From Desulfurococcales archaeon (GTDB lineage Archaea > Thermoproteota > Thermoprotei_A > Sulfolobales > Desulfurococcaceae), in contig WAML01000197.1 of NCBI GenBank assembly GCA_015522345.1, forward strand, positions 1 to 21,268: 21,268 nt of DNA, given 5' to 3'. The notes below the pieces were generated by a model. It was not told the DNA's origin. It searched no databases and saw only the letters and a list, made by a program, of their open reading frames with translations. Positions within the stretch are counted from its first letter, which is position 1; every line of letters begins with the position of its first letter. The translations under genes were made by a program, and so were the position numbers. Below, in pieces: positions 1-6,114 of this stretch.

Positions 1-115
1 CTCTCTTGGAGGGAATTATCAGATCTTTCAATTCTTTTTTGTTATTACGGGGTCAATCACTCTCGGTTAATCGGTTTGTTGTTGTTTTTGACTTTCAATT
101 CTTTTTTGTTATTAC
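1..115 (-). CRISPR. Leader-proximal end of a CRISPR array (two repeats, one complete spacer)
   Basis: Two identical 24-nt repeats occupy 25-48 and 92-115. Each begins CTTTCAATTC, continues with a run of T and ends GTTATTAC. They bracket a 43-nt unique spacer (49-91), and bases 1-24 are part of a second spacer that continues off the window. Repeat length, spacer length and the CTTTCAATTC start are typical of crenarchaeal type I arrays. In the crRNA sense the repeat ends ATTGAAAG, the classical 8-nt 5' handle, so the array is read from the minus strand, right to left. The last repeat before the T/G-rich tract at 116 is therefore the leader-side repeat and spacer 49-91 would be the newest acquired. 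No cas gene lies in the window. Only two repeats are visible, so array size is unknown. Confidence 0.87.
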
Positions 116-300
116 TGTTTTTTGGTTTTTCATTGTTTGTTTTAATTTGTGTTGTATTTAAGTGTTATGGTTTTTAGGGTTGGGGATCTTTTATTTTATT
201 GTTTGGAGTGGTTTCTTTGGTGAAGCTATTTGTTTCTTCATGGTTTTCCCTGGAGAGGCGGGGAAGATCTCTGTTTACCGTCTTATTATATGAGTCACGT
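116..300 (-). promoter_or_regulatory. Putative CRISPR leader
   Basis: The tract directly abutting the last repeat is strongly G+T-rich on the plus strand, so the transcribed strand is A/C-rich, and it has no open reading frame of note. On the minus strand a TATA-like ACTTAAATAC (plus 154-163) would start transcription near 130-135, about 15-20 nt before the first repeat, which is the usual geometry for a crenarchaeal leader promoter. The outer boundary is not defined by the sequence; 300 is an estimate. Leader identity is inferred from position and repeat orientation. Confidence 0.55.
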
Positions 301-365
301 TATTTTCTCTTTTAACGAGCTACTCTAAATAAACTGTGATCGATCATCCCTGGATCTGCCGGGAA
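247..365. repeat. Pair of similar 19-nt TCCC-N10-GGGA elements, 100 bp apart
   Basis: The element at 247-265 and the element at 347-365 both begin TCCCTGGA and end GGGAA, and match at 15 of 19 positions. Both have the form TCCC, ten bases, GGGA, so each could form a short hairpin. Their starts are exactly 100 bp apart, in the gap between the CRISPR leader and rpl10e. The function is unknown; they could be leader elements, protein-binding sites or chance. Confidence 0.35.
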
Positions 366-373
366 TGGGTTAG

Positions 374-384
374 GGTTATATATG
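374..384 (+). promoter_or_regulatory. Probable TATA box for rpl10e and the following operon
   Basis: The sequence GGTTATATATG lies about 65 nt before the rpl10e start codon and predicts transcription from about 405. That leaves a leader of about 40 nt holding the GGTGGAGGTG ribosome-binding site at 427-436. The assignment rests on motif and position only. Confidence 0.45.
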
Positions 385-444
385 GGTTTTTGTGTTTGTT
401 TAGGTTAGGGTATTGGGGTATGATGTGGTGGAGGTGTTTATGGA

Positions 445-972
445 GTGCCTTTGAGGCCTGCTAGATGTTATACTCATTTTAGTGGTCCACCGTATACTAG
501 GAAAGAGTATATTCCTGGTGTTCCACAGCCTAAGATTGTTAAGTTTGAAATGGGTAATGTTCATGGAGACTATGATTATGTGGCTGAACTAGTAGTTCTA
601 GAGCAAGGGAATATAAGGCATAATGCACTAGAAGCAGCACGTGTAATGGCGAATAAATTCCTTAGTACAGAAATTGGAGATGAAAACTATTTCCTGAAAA
701 TAAGAGTTTATCCACACCATGTATTGAGAGAGAATAAGATGATGGCTTTCGCTGGAGCAGACCGTCTACAAGACGGTATGAGACAAGCCTTTGGAAAACC
801 AGTAGGTGTAGCAGCAAGAGTATACCCAGGAACAATAGTTATGGAGGTAAGAGTAAGAAAAGAACACATACAATACGCTAAAGAAGCACTAAAGAGAGCA
901 GCATCAAAACTACCACTACCAACAAGAATAAAGTTCAAGCCACTAAAGCCAGGGCTAAAGCCAATTGCTTAA
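445..972 (+). CDS. rpl10e: Large-subunit ribosomal protein L10e (uL16)
   Basis: This is a structural protein of the 50S ribosomal subunit, the archaeal/eukaryotic L10e counterpart of bacterial L16, located near the A site and the 5S rRNA region. The N-terminal MPLRPARCY signature, the central GADRLQDGMRQAFGKPVG segment and the total length of 175 residues fit the family. The GTG start at 445 gives the exact family N-terminus and is preceded by GGTGGAGGTG at 427-436. The ATG at 440 is in another frame and stops at once. The gene overlaps the start of dph2 by 8 nt and opens the long plus-strand information-processing block. Its 5' third favours T-ending codons, whereas the 3' part and the next gene favour A- and C-ending ones. 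Confidence 0.96.
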   Translation: MPLRPARCYTHFSGPPYTRKEYIPGVPQPKIVKFEMGNVHGDYDYVAELVVLEQGNIRHNALEAARVMANKFLSTEIGDENYFLKIRVYPHHVLRENKMMAFAGADRLQDGMRQAFGKPVGVAARVYPGTIVMEVRVRKEHIQYAKEALKRAASKLPLPTRIKFKPLKPGLKPIA

Positions 973-1999
973 AAACAATACAATACCCTACGACATAGAA
1001 TGTAGTAGAATAAAGAATTTTATAGAAAAACACAAGCCAAAACACATTCTAATACAATTACCAGACGGCCTAAAGTTCCTTACAAAAACAATTCTAGAAT
1101 GCATAAAAGAAGTAGAGTGGAAACCAGAAATAACTATATCAGGAAGCCCTGCCTACGGAGCATGCGATCTAGCAGTAGATGAAGCAGAAGCTATTGGAGC
1201 AGACGCAATAATACATATAGGACACACACCCTACCCCTACACAAGCTACCGTGTAGACAAGAAAACACTATACATACCAGCATACTATACAGGAAAAACA
1301 CCAGAGAAACTACTAGAGGAAATAGCCAATACTGTATCGGGGGAAACAATAGTATTAACTGCAAGTATACAGTATGTAAGACAGCTAGAGGAGATAAAGA
1401 AGTATCTAGAAATGAAAGGATACAAAACAATAATTCCTAAACCACCATACAAGGAAATGGCAGAAGGACAAGTACTAGGATGCATATACAATCACGTAGC
1501 AAACACCCAGGGAGACACATACATAGTAGTATCCTCCGGCTACTTCCACGCAATAGGATTATGCCTAACAATACCTAGTCTAGAAAAGAAAATAGTTCTA
1601 GCAGACATACACCGTGGAAAAGCAATAGATTTAACGAGAGAATGTAGGAGAATAATTTCGAAGAGAATATACATTGTATCAAAACTAATAAACACTCCAG
1701 TAAAGACAGTAGCGATAATAAATGGTGTTAGACCAGGACAGTATAGGCCGTATCTAGAGAAATACATTAGAGAACTCTATAGAGGAATAGGAGTAGAAGT
1801 ATACACAATAACAACACAGTACATAGACAAAAACATTCTAGCAGCAATAGACCAGGGAGTAAAAGCAGATGCCTACATAATACTGAATTGTCCCCGGCTA
1901 CCAATAGATGATTTAAGCGACTTCTATAAACCAGTGCTAACACCTGGAGAAGCAGTAATGGTTGCTAAGAAAGAACTAGGGTACAGGTATCCATGGTAG
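965..1999 (+). CDS. dph2: Diphthamide biosynthesis enzyme Dph2 (2-(3-amino-3-carboxypropyl)histidine synthase)
   Basis: Archaeal Dph2 is a homodimeric [4Fe-4S] radical enzyme. It cleaves S-adenosylmethionine and transfers the 3-amino-3-carboxypropyl group to a histidine of elongation factor 2, the first step of diphthamide synthesis. The 344-residue protein has the QLPDGL segment near residue 31 and three spaced cysteines expected to hold the cluster: C67 in YGACD, C173 in VLGC and C309 in LNCPR. The TTG start at 965 overlaps the rpl10e stop by 8 nt, and no ATG is available before residue 150, so a coupled TTG start is the only sensible choice. It ends 7 nt inside the next gene. Its place beside ribosomal and translation-factor genes suits its target. 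Codon third positions are unusually rich in A and C compared with later genes. Confidence 0.93.
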   Translation: MLKNNTIPYDIECSRIKNFIEKHKPKHILIQLPDGLKFLTKTILECIKEVEWKPEITISGSPAYGACDLAVDEAEAIGADAIIHIGHTPYPYTSYRVDKKTLYIPAYYTGKTPEKLLEEIANTVSGETIVLTASIQYVRQLEEIKKYLEMKGYKTIIPKPPYKEMAEGQVLGCIYNHVANTQGDTYIVVSSGYFHAIGLCLTIPSLEKKIVLADIHRGKAIDLTRECRRIISKRIYIVSKLINTPVKTVAIINGVRPGQYRPYLEKYIRELYRGIGVEVYTITTQYIDKNILAAIDQGVKADAYIILNCPRLPIDDLSDFYKPVLTPGEAVMVAKKELGYRYPW

Positions 2000-2652
2000 A
2001 AGAGAAGACTATAGATAAAAAGAAGCTTGAGATAACTCTAGAGAATACACTAGACTATAAGAAGCCTAGGAGAGAACTAGAACAATACCCTACACCACCA
2101 GAGATAGCTTCTAAAATACTATGGGAAGCACTACTAAGGAATGATATAGAGGATAAGACAATACTAGACCTTGGATGCGGAACACTAAGACTAGGAATAG
2201 GAGCGTTAATTCTTGGGGCAAAGAGAGTAGTTGGAGTAGATATTGACTATAGAGTATTAGAAGAGACTATTGAGTGGATTAGAGAAAGAAAGTATACAGT
2301 ATACACGCTCTTATTAAATGGAGATGCTTTAGAGATAGAGCTGAGGAATATAGATACAACAATAATGAATCCTCCATTCGGAGTAAATCCTAGGAATAAA
2401 GGACTAGATATGATGTTCCTGAGGAAAGCACTAGAGTTATCAAAAACAGTATATACTATACACAAGCATAGCCCTGGGGAAGAGAAACTAGTTAGAGAAA
2501 TAGCTAGTTTAAACAGCTACGCTATAGTCTATAGAGAAAAAGCGTTAATGCCTATAAAAATGATGTATCCAAGGCATAGACGTAGAGTATATAGAGTTGA
2601 AGTAGATATCTATGGATTAAAGAAGGAGGGAGTGGTAGAGAATGAGTACTAG
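1993..2652 (+). CDS. METTL5-like RNA adenine-N6 methyltransferase (COG2263 type)
   Basis: This is a class I SAM-dependent methyltransferase. The SAM-binding motif LDLGCGT lies at residues 58-64, the acidic loop GVDID at about 81-85, and the amino-methylating NPPFG motif at 126-130. The early EQYPTPPEIA segment (30-39) is a hallmark of the METTL5/COG2263 family, whose eukaryotic member makes m6A in small-subunit rRNA. By analogy the target here is probably rRNA, but the site cannot be read from the sequence. The length of 219 residues is normal for the family. The ATG start overlaps dph2 by 7 nt, and the gene overlaps csl4 by 11 nt, which implies co-transcription. A DNA modification enzyme is less likely, because there is no target-recognition domain and no restriction gene nearby. 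Confidence 0.85.
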   Translation: MVEEKTIDKKKLEITLENTLDYKKPRRELEQYPTPPEIASKILWEALLRNDIEDKTILDLGCGTLRLGIGALILGAKRVVGVDIDYRVLEETIEWIRERKYTVYTLLLNGDALEIELRNIDTTIMNPPFGVNPRNKGLDMMFLRKALELSKTVYTIHKHSPGEEKLVREIASLNSYAIVYREKALMPIKMMYPRHRRRVYRVEVDIYGLKKEGVVENEY

Positions 2653-3205
2653 GAAAAAACTAGTTGTGCCAGGAGACAAACTATATACTATAGAAGAGTT
2701 TTTGCCGGGAAAAGGAACATACGCTCACCAAGACGGGTGGGTTAGAGCAGCGCAAGTAGGTGAGCCAGTAATAGATATGCTTCAGAGAACAGTAGTTGTT
2801 AAACAAGTTATGAAGAAACCATATTATCCAAGCCCTGGAGACATAGTAGTTGGTGTAATAGAGACTCTATCAGATGATATAGCGTTTATAAACATATTTA
2901 GTATAGAAGGAAAAACATCTAATTCTACGAACTTCACGGGAATCCTACATATATCGCAGGCAAGCGATAAATTCATAAAGTCAATGTATGAAGCCTATAG
3001 ACTAGGAGATGTTGTTAGAGCAAAAGTATTAAATGATAAAAACCCCTTCCAATTAACAACAAAAGGACCGCAACTAGGAGTAATAGCAGCACTATGTAGT
3101 AAATGTAGTGAATTACTGAAGAGAAAAGACGATACAACACTCTACTGTCCTAGATGCGGGAATGTTGAATCAAGGAAAGTATCTATAAAATATGTTCTAA
3201 GATAG
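2642..3205 (+). CDS. csl4: Exosome complex RNA-binding subunit Csl4
   Basis: Csl4 is one of the cap subunits of the archaeal exosome, recruiting RNA to the Rrp41/Rrp42 ring for 3'-5' degradation or tailing. The 187-residue protein has the three expected parts: an N-terminal domain with a PGDKL..IEEF..G.GTY motif (residues 10-26), an S1-type domain (about 65-140, starting PSPGDIVVG) and a C-terminal zinc ribbon with C152, C155, C169 and C172. The ATG start has GGAGGG upstream at 2625-2630. It overlaps the methyltransferase gene by 11 nt. In other crenarchaea csl4 is likewise found with rpoL and dph2. Confidence 0.93.
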   Translation: MSTRKKLVVPGDKLYTIEEFLPGKGTYAHQDGWVRAAQVGEPVIDMLQRTVVVKQVMKKPYYPSPGDIVVGVIETLSDDIAFINIFSIEGKTSNSTNFTGILHISQASDKFIKSMYEAYRLGDVVRAKVLNDKNPFQLTTKGPQLGVIAALCSKCSELLKRKDDTTLYCPRCGNVESRKVSIKYVLR

Positions 3206-3263
3206 GAAACAAACTATATTCTACAAAACTCTTCTCTTATAGATTGGGGAGTCTGGTAAAAAC

Positions 3264-3905
3264 ATGCCCTTCACTTATAGAGAATACTATATACCTTGTA
3301 GAAAGGATGAGTGTATAAAACTAGTTGAGTTAATAAGAGAGAATATTTCGTTACCTGAAGCAGTTATTGAAGTAGAAGAACACGGGATAAGGATTAGACT
3401 CTACGGCTATAAAACTGATATAAAGAATTCATGGAATAGGATAAAGAGGGTATTAAAGATATATAGAGAATCTATTCTAAAAACACTTTTAGGCTACAAG
3501 TATTCTATAGAGAGTATAGTAGCTAGTATAAGAAAGACTTTTCCACCGCAAATACTGGCTAAAGTACTTGAGAAAAAAGGGTATACTGCAAAATATAGTG
3601 AAGGCTATATAGAGACTAATGCTTCTAGAGAAGAAGTTGAAGAAATAGCTAATAGGATCGCTGATGTTATACAAGAGATTAGATTTGATGCACCAAGTAC
3701 TACGACAAAATACTTTATAGCAACAGCTAGTGTTGTAGAAGATAAAGACCCTAGGGAAGTAATTGATGAAGCAATAGAGCTGGGGCTACTATATAGAGAT
3801 GAAGATGATAAAGTAAGGCTTAGGCTTGAGTGGAGGCAAGCACTAGATAAGTATCTTCGTAGAGAACCATATGGTAAAAACAGTTCTTCTATAGAAGAAT
3901 TCTAG
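3264..3905 (+). CDS. Conserved crenarchaeal protein, DUF2067-like
   Basis: No biochemical function is known to me. The 213-residue soluble protein is charged and has no signal peptide or membrane segment. Its length and its place between csl4 and rpoL fit the DUF2067 family, but that assignment is from memory of the context rather than a firm motif. An N-terminal part (about 1-70) looks like an alternating beta/alpha domain. A middle part (about 75-140) contains a helix-rich segment followed by a GYIETNASREEVEE stretch. The C-terminal part (155-200) resembles a small helical unit (DPREVIDEAIELGLLYRD) of winged-helix style. The ATG start follows GGGGAGTCTGG at 3246-3256. The position inside an RNA-processing and transcription block suggests a nucleic-acid-related role, which is inference only. 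Confidence 0.6.
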   Translation: MPFTYREYYIPCRKDECIKLVELIRENISLPEAVIEVEEHGIRIRLYGYKTDIKNSWNRIKRVLKIYRESILKTLLGYKYSIESIVASIRKTFPPQILAKVLEKKGYTAKYSEGYIETNASREEVEEIANRIADVIQEIRFDAPSTTTKYFIATASVVEDKDPREVIDEAIELGLLYRDEDDKVRLRLEWRQALDKYLRREPYGKNSSSIEEF

Positions 3906-3918
3906 TAAGATTTAATAA

Positions 3919-3932
3919 TGCATATATATTGA
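3919..3932 (+). promoter_or_regulatory. Possible TATA box for rpoL
   Basis: An AT-only stretch containing CATATATATT (3921-3930) lies about 30 nt before the rpoL ATG, with GGGTAG at 3946-3951 as a possible ribosome-binding site. It would give a very short leader. Only motif and spacing support it. Confidence 0.35.
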
Positions 3933-3957
3933 CTAGAATAGCTTAGGGTAGAAGAAC

Positions 3958-4233
3958 ATGGATGTTATAGTTAAGAAGAAGACTGATAGAGAACTAGTAC
4001 TCCAGATCAGGGGAGAAGGACATACACTAGGTAATTTAATAGCTAAAGCAGCTATGAATAACCCCCACGTAGTATTTGCTTCATACCGTATACCTCATCC
4101 ACTCCAGGACGTTATGGAGCTCGTTATAGAAGTTGAAGAAGGATACCCTATATCTAAGGCTATAGTTGAGATTGTAGAAGATATAAGGTCTAGTTTAAAT
4201 GAGTTCAAGAGACTTATTGAGGAAAAACTTTGA
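3958..4233 (+). CDS. rpoL: DNA-directed RNA polymerase subunit L (Rpo11)
   Basis: This subunit is the archaeal counterpart of eukaryotic Rpb11/AC19 and of one alpha N-terminal domain. It pairs with Rpo3 to start RNA polymerase assembly. The 91-residue length and the signature GEGHTLGNLI (residues 19-28), followed by PHVVFASYRIPHPL, are diagnostic. The ATG start has a plausible TATA box and GGGTAG just upstream. Its stop overlaps the TTG start of the next gene by 4 nt. A conserved C-terminal helix (from about residue 64) matches the dimerisation helices of the family. Confidence 0.96.
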   Translation: MDVIVKKKTDRELVLQIRGEGHTLGNLIAKAAMNNPHVVFASYRIPHPLQDVMELVIEVEEGYPISKAIVEIVEDIRSSLNEFKRLIEEKL

Positions 4234-4598
4234 AGCATATAAAGAAGGAGACCCGCCTACTTCTCCTAATCCAATGTAGTAATTGCTACTACTTCATAGT
4301 GTATAGGAGGAGATTTGTAGAAGATATAGTGTTTATACCATATGATTATATAGATAGAGTTATTCTAAAGAAACACCTTCTATCAACAAAGACATTCCAG
4401 GAAATAGGCTATGCTATAGCACCAGATATAGAGACTTGTGCTATAGTAGGTGAAATGGGGATACCGTGTAGATGGGGTACTAGTTACTTAGAGAAAACAA
4501 TAGGTTCTAGAGAATATAGAGTACTATGTAGCTATTGTAGTAGATTGAGAGAACTATATCGCTATGGCTCGGTTTTAAAGACTAGAACGTTAATCTAA
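4230..4598 (+). CDS. Unknown Cys-rich protein with two CxxC pairs
   Basis: I do not recognise this 122-residue protein. It carries a CSNC pair at residues 16-19 and a CSYC pair at 100-103, which together could form one split zinc site. Two further cysteines lie at 70 and 80. It is basic overall, with hydrophobic strands (LLLLIQ, YYFIVY) flanking the first pair, and shows no signal peptide. The TTG start overlaps the rpoL stop by 4 nt, so translation is probably coupled to rpoL, and TFS follows 56 nt later. This setting between two transcription-machinery genes hints at a transcription-associated or RNA-binding zinc protein, but that is inference. A chance open frame is unlikely, given the overlap arrangement and the paired cysteines. 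Confidence 0.7.
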   Translation: MKHIKKETRLLLLIQCSNCYYFIVYRRRFVEDIVFIPYDYIDRVILKKHLLSTKTFQEIGYAIAPDIETCAIVGEMGIPCRWGTSYLEKTIGSREYRVLCSYCSRLRELYRYGSVLKTRTLI

Positions 4599-4613
4599 AA
4601 AGCCTCTTCTACC

Positions 4614-4622
4614 CTTTAAAAA
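4614..4622 (+). promoter_or_regulatory. Probable TATA box for tfs
   Basis: CTTTAAAAA is close to the crenarchaeal TATA consensus. It lies about 37 nt before the GTG start of tfs, predicting a leader of about 10-12 nt that includes GAGGGT at 4642-4647. Confidence 0.5.
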
Positions 4623-4654
4623 CTCTAAGCACAAGTATAGAGAGGGTAAAGGCA

Positions 4655-4999
4655 GTGAAGTTTTGTCCAAAATGCGGTGGAGTAATGGTTCCTGTAAAAC
4701 AAGGGGGTAAAGTAGTACTTAGGTGTACTAGATGTGGTTATACAATGGAGGTTGGTAGTTCTAGAGAATTAAGTGTGTATAGAGTAACTAATGTAATAGA
4801 GCATAGTGAGAAAGAGAAAACAATTGTTATAAGCGAAAGAGATGTAAAGGGACTACCTATAACAAGAGACGTTGTATGCCCACGGTGTGGATGGAGAGAA
4901 GCATACTACTGGGTTGTACAAACGAGAGCAGCAGATGAACCAGCAACTAGATTCTTTAAATGCACTAAATGCGGCTATGTATGGAGAGAATACGATTAG
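4655..4999 (+). CDS. tfs: Transcription elongation/cleavage factor TFS
   Basis: TFS is the archaeal TFIIS-like factor that rescues backtracked RNA polymerase by stimulating transcript cleavage; it also resembles Rpb9 in layout. The 114 residues hold an N-terminal zinc ribbon (C4, C7, C24, C27) and a C-terminal one (C75, C78, C103, C106). The C-terminal ribbon contains QTRAADEPATRFFKC, whose acidic D94-E95 pair is the catalytic tip that enters the polymerase active site. Retention of this pair argues for a cleavage-competent factor rather than an inhibitory paralogue. The GTG start is preceded by GAGGGT at a good distance. It has its own likely TATA box, so it may be expressed apart from rpoL. 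Confidence 0.95.
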   Translation: MKFCPKCGGVMVPVKQGGKVVLRCTRCGYTMEVGSSRELSVYRVTNVIEHSEKEKTIVISERDVKGLPITRDVVCPRCGWREAYYWVVQTRAADEPATRFFKCTKCGYVWREYD

Positions 5000-5034
5000 C
5001 TAGTACAAAGTATTTACTCTGGTGGTAGTAGTCT

Positions 5035-5253
5035 GTGGAGAAGAACAAGTATGAGACTATAATGGATAGAGAACTAGAGTATGAGACTCTACTTAGGATA
5101 TTTGAGAAAATAGAGGAATGTCTTAGACAAGCATACTATTCTACTCCAGACCATATATCTTCTAAGACACTAATCTATAGAGCACTTCTCCTAGCACGTA
5201 ATGGAGTAAACTATGTCTATAAATTATCTAGAAAGAACAAGGGAAAAGTATAG
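5035..5253 (+). CDS. Small hypothetical helical protein
   Basis: This 72-residue protein is unrecognised. It is highly charged and rich in Glu, Lys, Arg and Tyr, and looks mainly alpha-helical (ELEYETLLRIFEKIEECLRQAYY, then SKTLIYRALLLARNGVNYVYKL). It has no cysteine pair or membrane segment. The GTG start at 5035 has GGTGGTAG at 5021-5028 upstream. It sits 35 nt after tfs and is separated from PCNA by about 110 AT-rich bases, so it probably ends the upstream transcription unit. Codon use matches the neighbours, which supports a real gene. No function can be proposed. Confidence 0.6.
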   Translation: MEKNKYETIMDRELEYETLLRIFEKIEECLRQAYYSTPDHISSKTLIYRALLLARNGVNYVYKLSRKNKGKV

Positions 5254-5367
5254 TTTTAACTAAGTTCCTAAGAGCATAGGATTAATTAAAATACTTGAAG
5301 TATATACTATATATTCTCGGGTATACTAGGTAAACAAGAGTATATCTACTAGTGTATGGTGGAAGCC
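5254..5367 (+). promoter_or_regulatory. AT-rich promoter region of the pcna-priS-gins15 unit, with start-deciding ribosome-binding site
   Basis: The gap contains several TATA-like stretches, among them TTAATTAAAATA near 5282-5293 and ACTATATATTC near 5307-5317; the latter would put a start near 5334. GGTGGA at 5358-5363 lies 4 nt before the ATG at 5368 and marks that codon as the likely PCNA start, in place of the in-frame ATG at 5356 that has no ribosome-binding site. Confidence 0.45.
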
Positions 5368-6114
5368 ATGAGGATATTGTTCTTTGATGCAAGAGTATGG
5401 AGGTATGCTATGAATGCTGTAAGTAAGATTATTGAAGAAGCAGCATTCACTATAAACGACAACGGCTTCTATATGAAGGCTATAGATACTTCTAGAGTTG
5501 TACTAGTAGACTTTACAATGCCTAATACGAGTTTTGACGAATTCGAGGTTAGCGGCGAAGAAGTTGTTGGTGTGAATCTAGAGGATTTATCTAAGATACT
5601 TAGGAGAGCTACTAAAGAAGATAAGCTAGAGTTAAAGACTCTAGAGGGAGGGCGTTTATCAATAGCTTTTATAGGGAAGGGTACTAGGAGATTCATTATA
5701 CCATCAATACAGACTTTAGCAGAACAATTACCTCCTCTAAAAATACCCTTTACAGCTAGAGTAAAGATGTTGAGCACAGTATTCAGAGATCTCGTTAAAG
5801 ACCTTGAACCTATAGGAGATGCTATAGAGTTTATTGTAAAACCAGATACAAGGTCATTAATAGCTAGGAGCTCCGGCGACTTAGCTGAAGCAGAGATAGA
5901 GTTAACAGAAGAAAGTGGTGCACTACTAGAGTTTGATGCAAGCGAAGAAGCTAGAGCAATGTATACAACAGATTATCTATCAGACATAGTATCTGCTGCA
6001 CAAGCAGCTAATGAAGTAGTATTTGAGCTAGGTAATGCAGTACCATGTAAAATAGAGTATCTACTACCGCAGGAGGGTAGACTAACATTCTATGTCGCTC
6101 CAAGAACAGAGTAG
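5368..6114 (+). CDS. pcn: DNA polymerase sliding clamp PCNA
   Basis: PCNA forms the ring that tethers replicative polymerase, Fen1, ligase and other PIP-box proteins to DNA. The 248 residues from this start match the family size. The early DNGFYMKAIDTSRVVLVDFTMP region, the middle interdomain part ending near EQLPPLKIPF, and the C-terminal FYVAPR tail are typical. The start was set at the ATG at 5368 because GGTGGA lies just upstream and MRILFFDA aligns with the usual PCNA N-terminus; an in-frame ATG at 5356 would add four residues. The 3' end overlaps priS. The order PCNA, PriS, GINS15 is also found in Sulfolobus around its PCNA2 gene. Whether this organism has a homotrimer or several PCNAs cannot be seen here. 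Confidence 0.95.
   Translation: MRILFFDARVWRYAMNAVSKIIEEAAFTINDNGFYMKAIDTSRVVLVDFTMPNTSFDEFEVSGEEVVGVNLEDLSKILRRATKEDKLELKTLEGGRLSIAFIGKGTRRFIIPSIQTLAEQLPPLKIPFTARVKMLSTVFRDLVKDLEPIGDAIEFIVKPDTRSLIARSSGDLAEAEIELTEESGALLEFDASEEARAMYTTDYLSDIVSAAQAANEVVFELGNAVPCKIEYLLPQEGRLTFYVAPRTE

Noticed and set aside
25..115. The two repeats as simple T-rich low-complexity sequence
   Set aside because: They are identical over 24 nt with an exact CRISPR-like spacing and the crenarchaeal handle sequence, beyond what T-richness alone would give.
1993..2652. The NPPF methyltransferase as part of a restriction-modification system
   Set aside because: The EQYPTPP segment, small size and place among translation genes fit METTL5-type RNA methylases, and no endonuclease is nearby.
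5356..5367. Upstream in-frame ATG as the PCNA start
   Set aside because: No ribosome-binding site before it, whereas GGTGGA precedes the ATG at 5368, which gives the usual N-terminus.
5469..5777. Minus-strand open frame of 102 codons inside pcna
   Set aside because: Fully antisense to a confident gene; its residues are those produced by reverse reading of this AT-rich codon usage.
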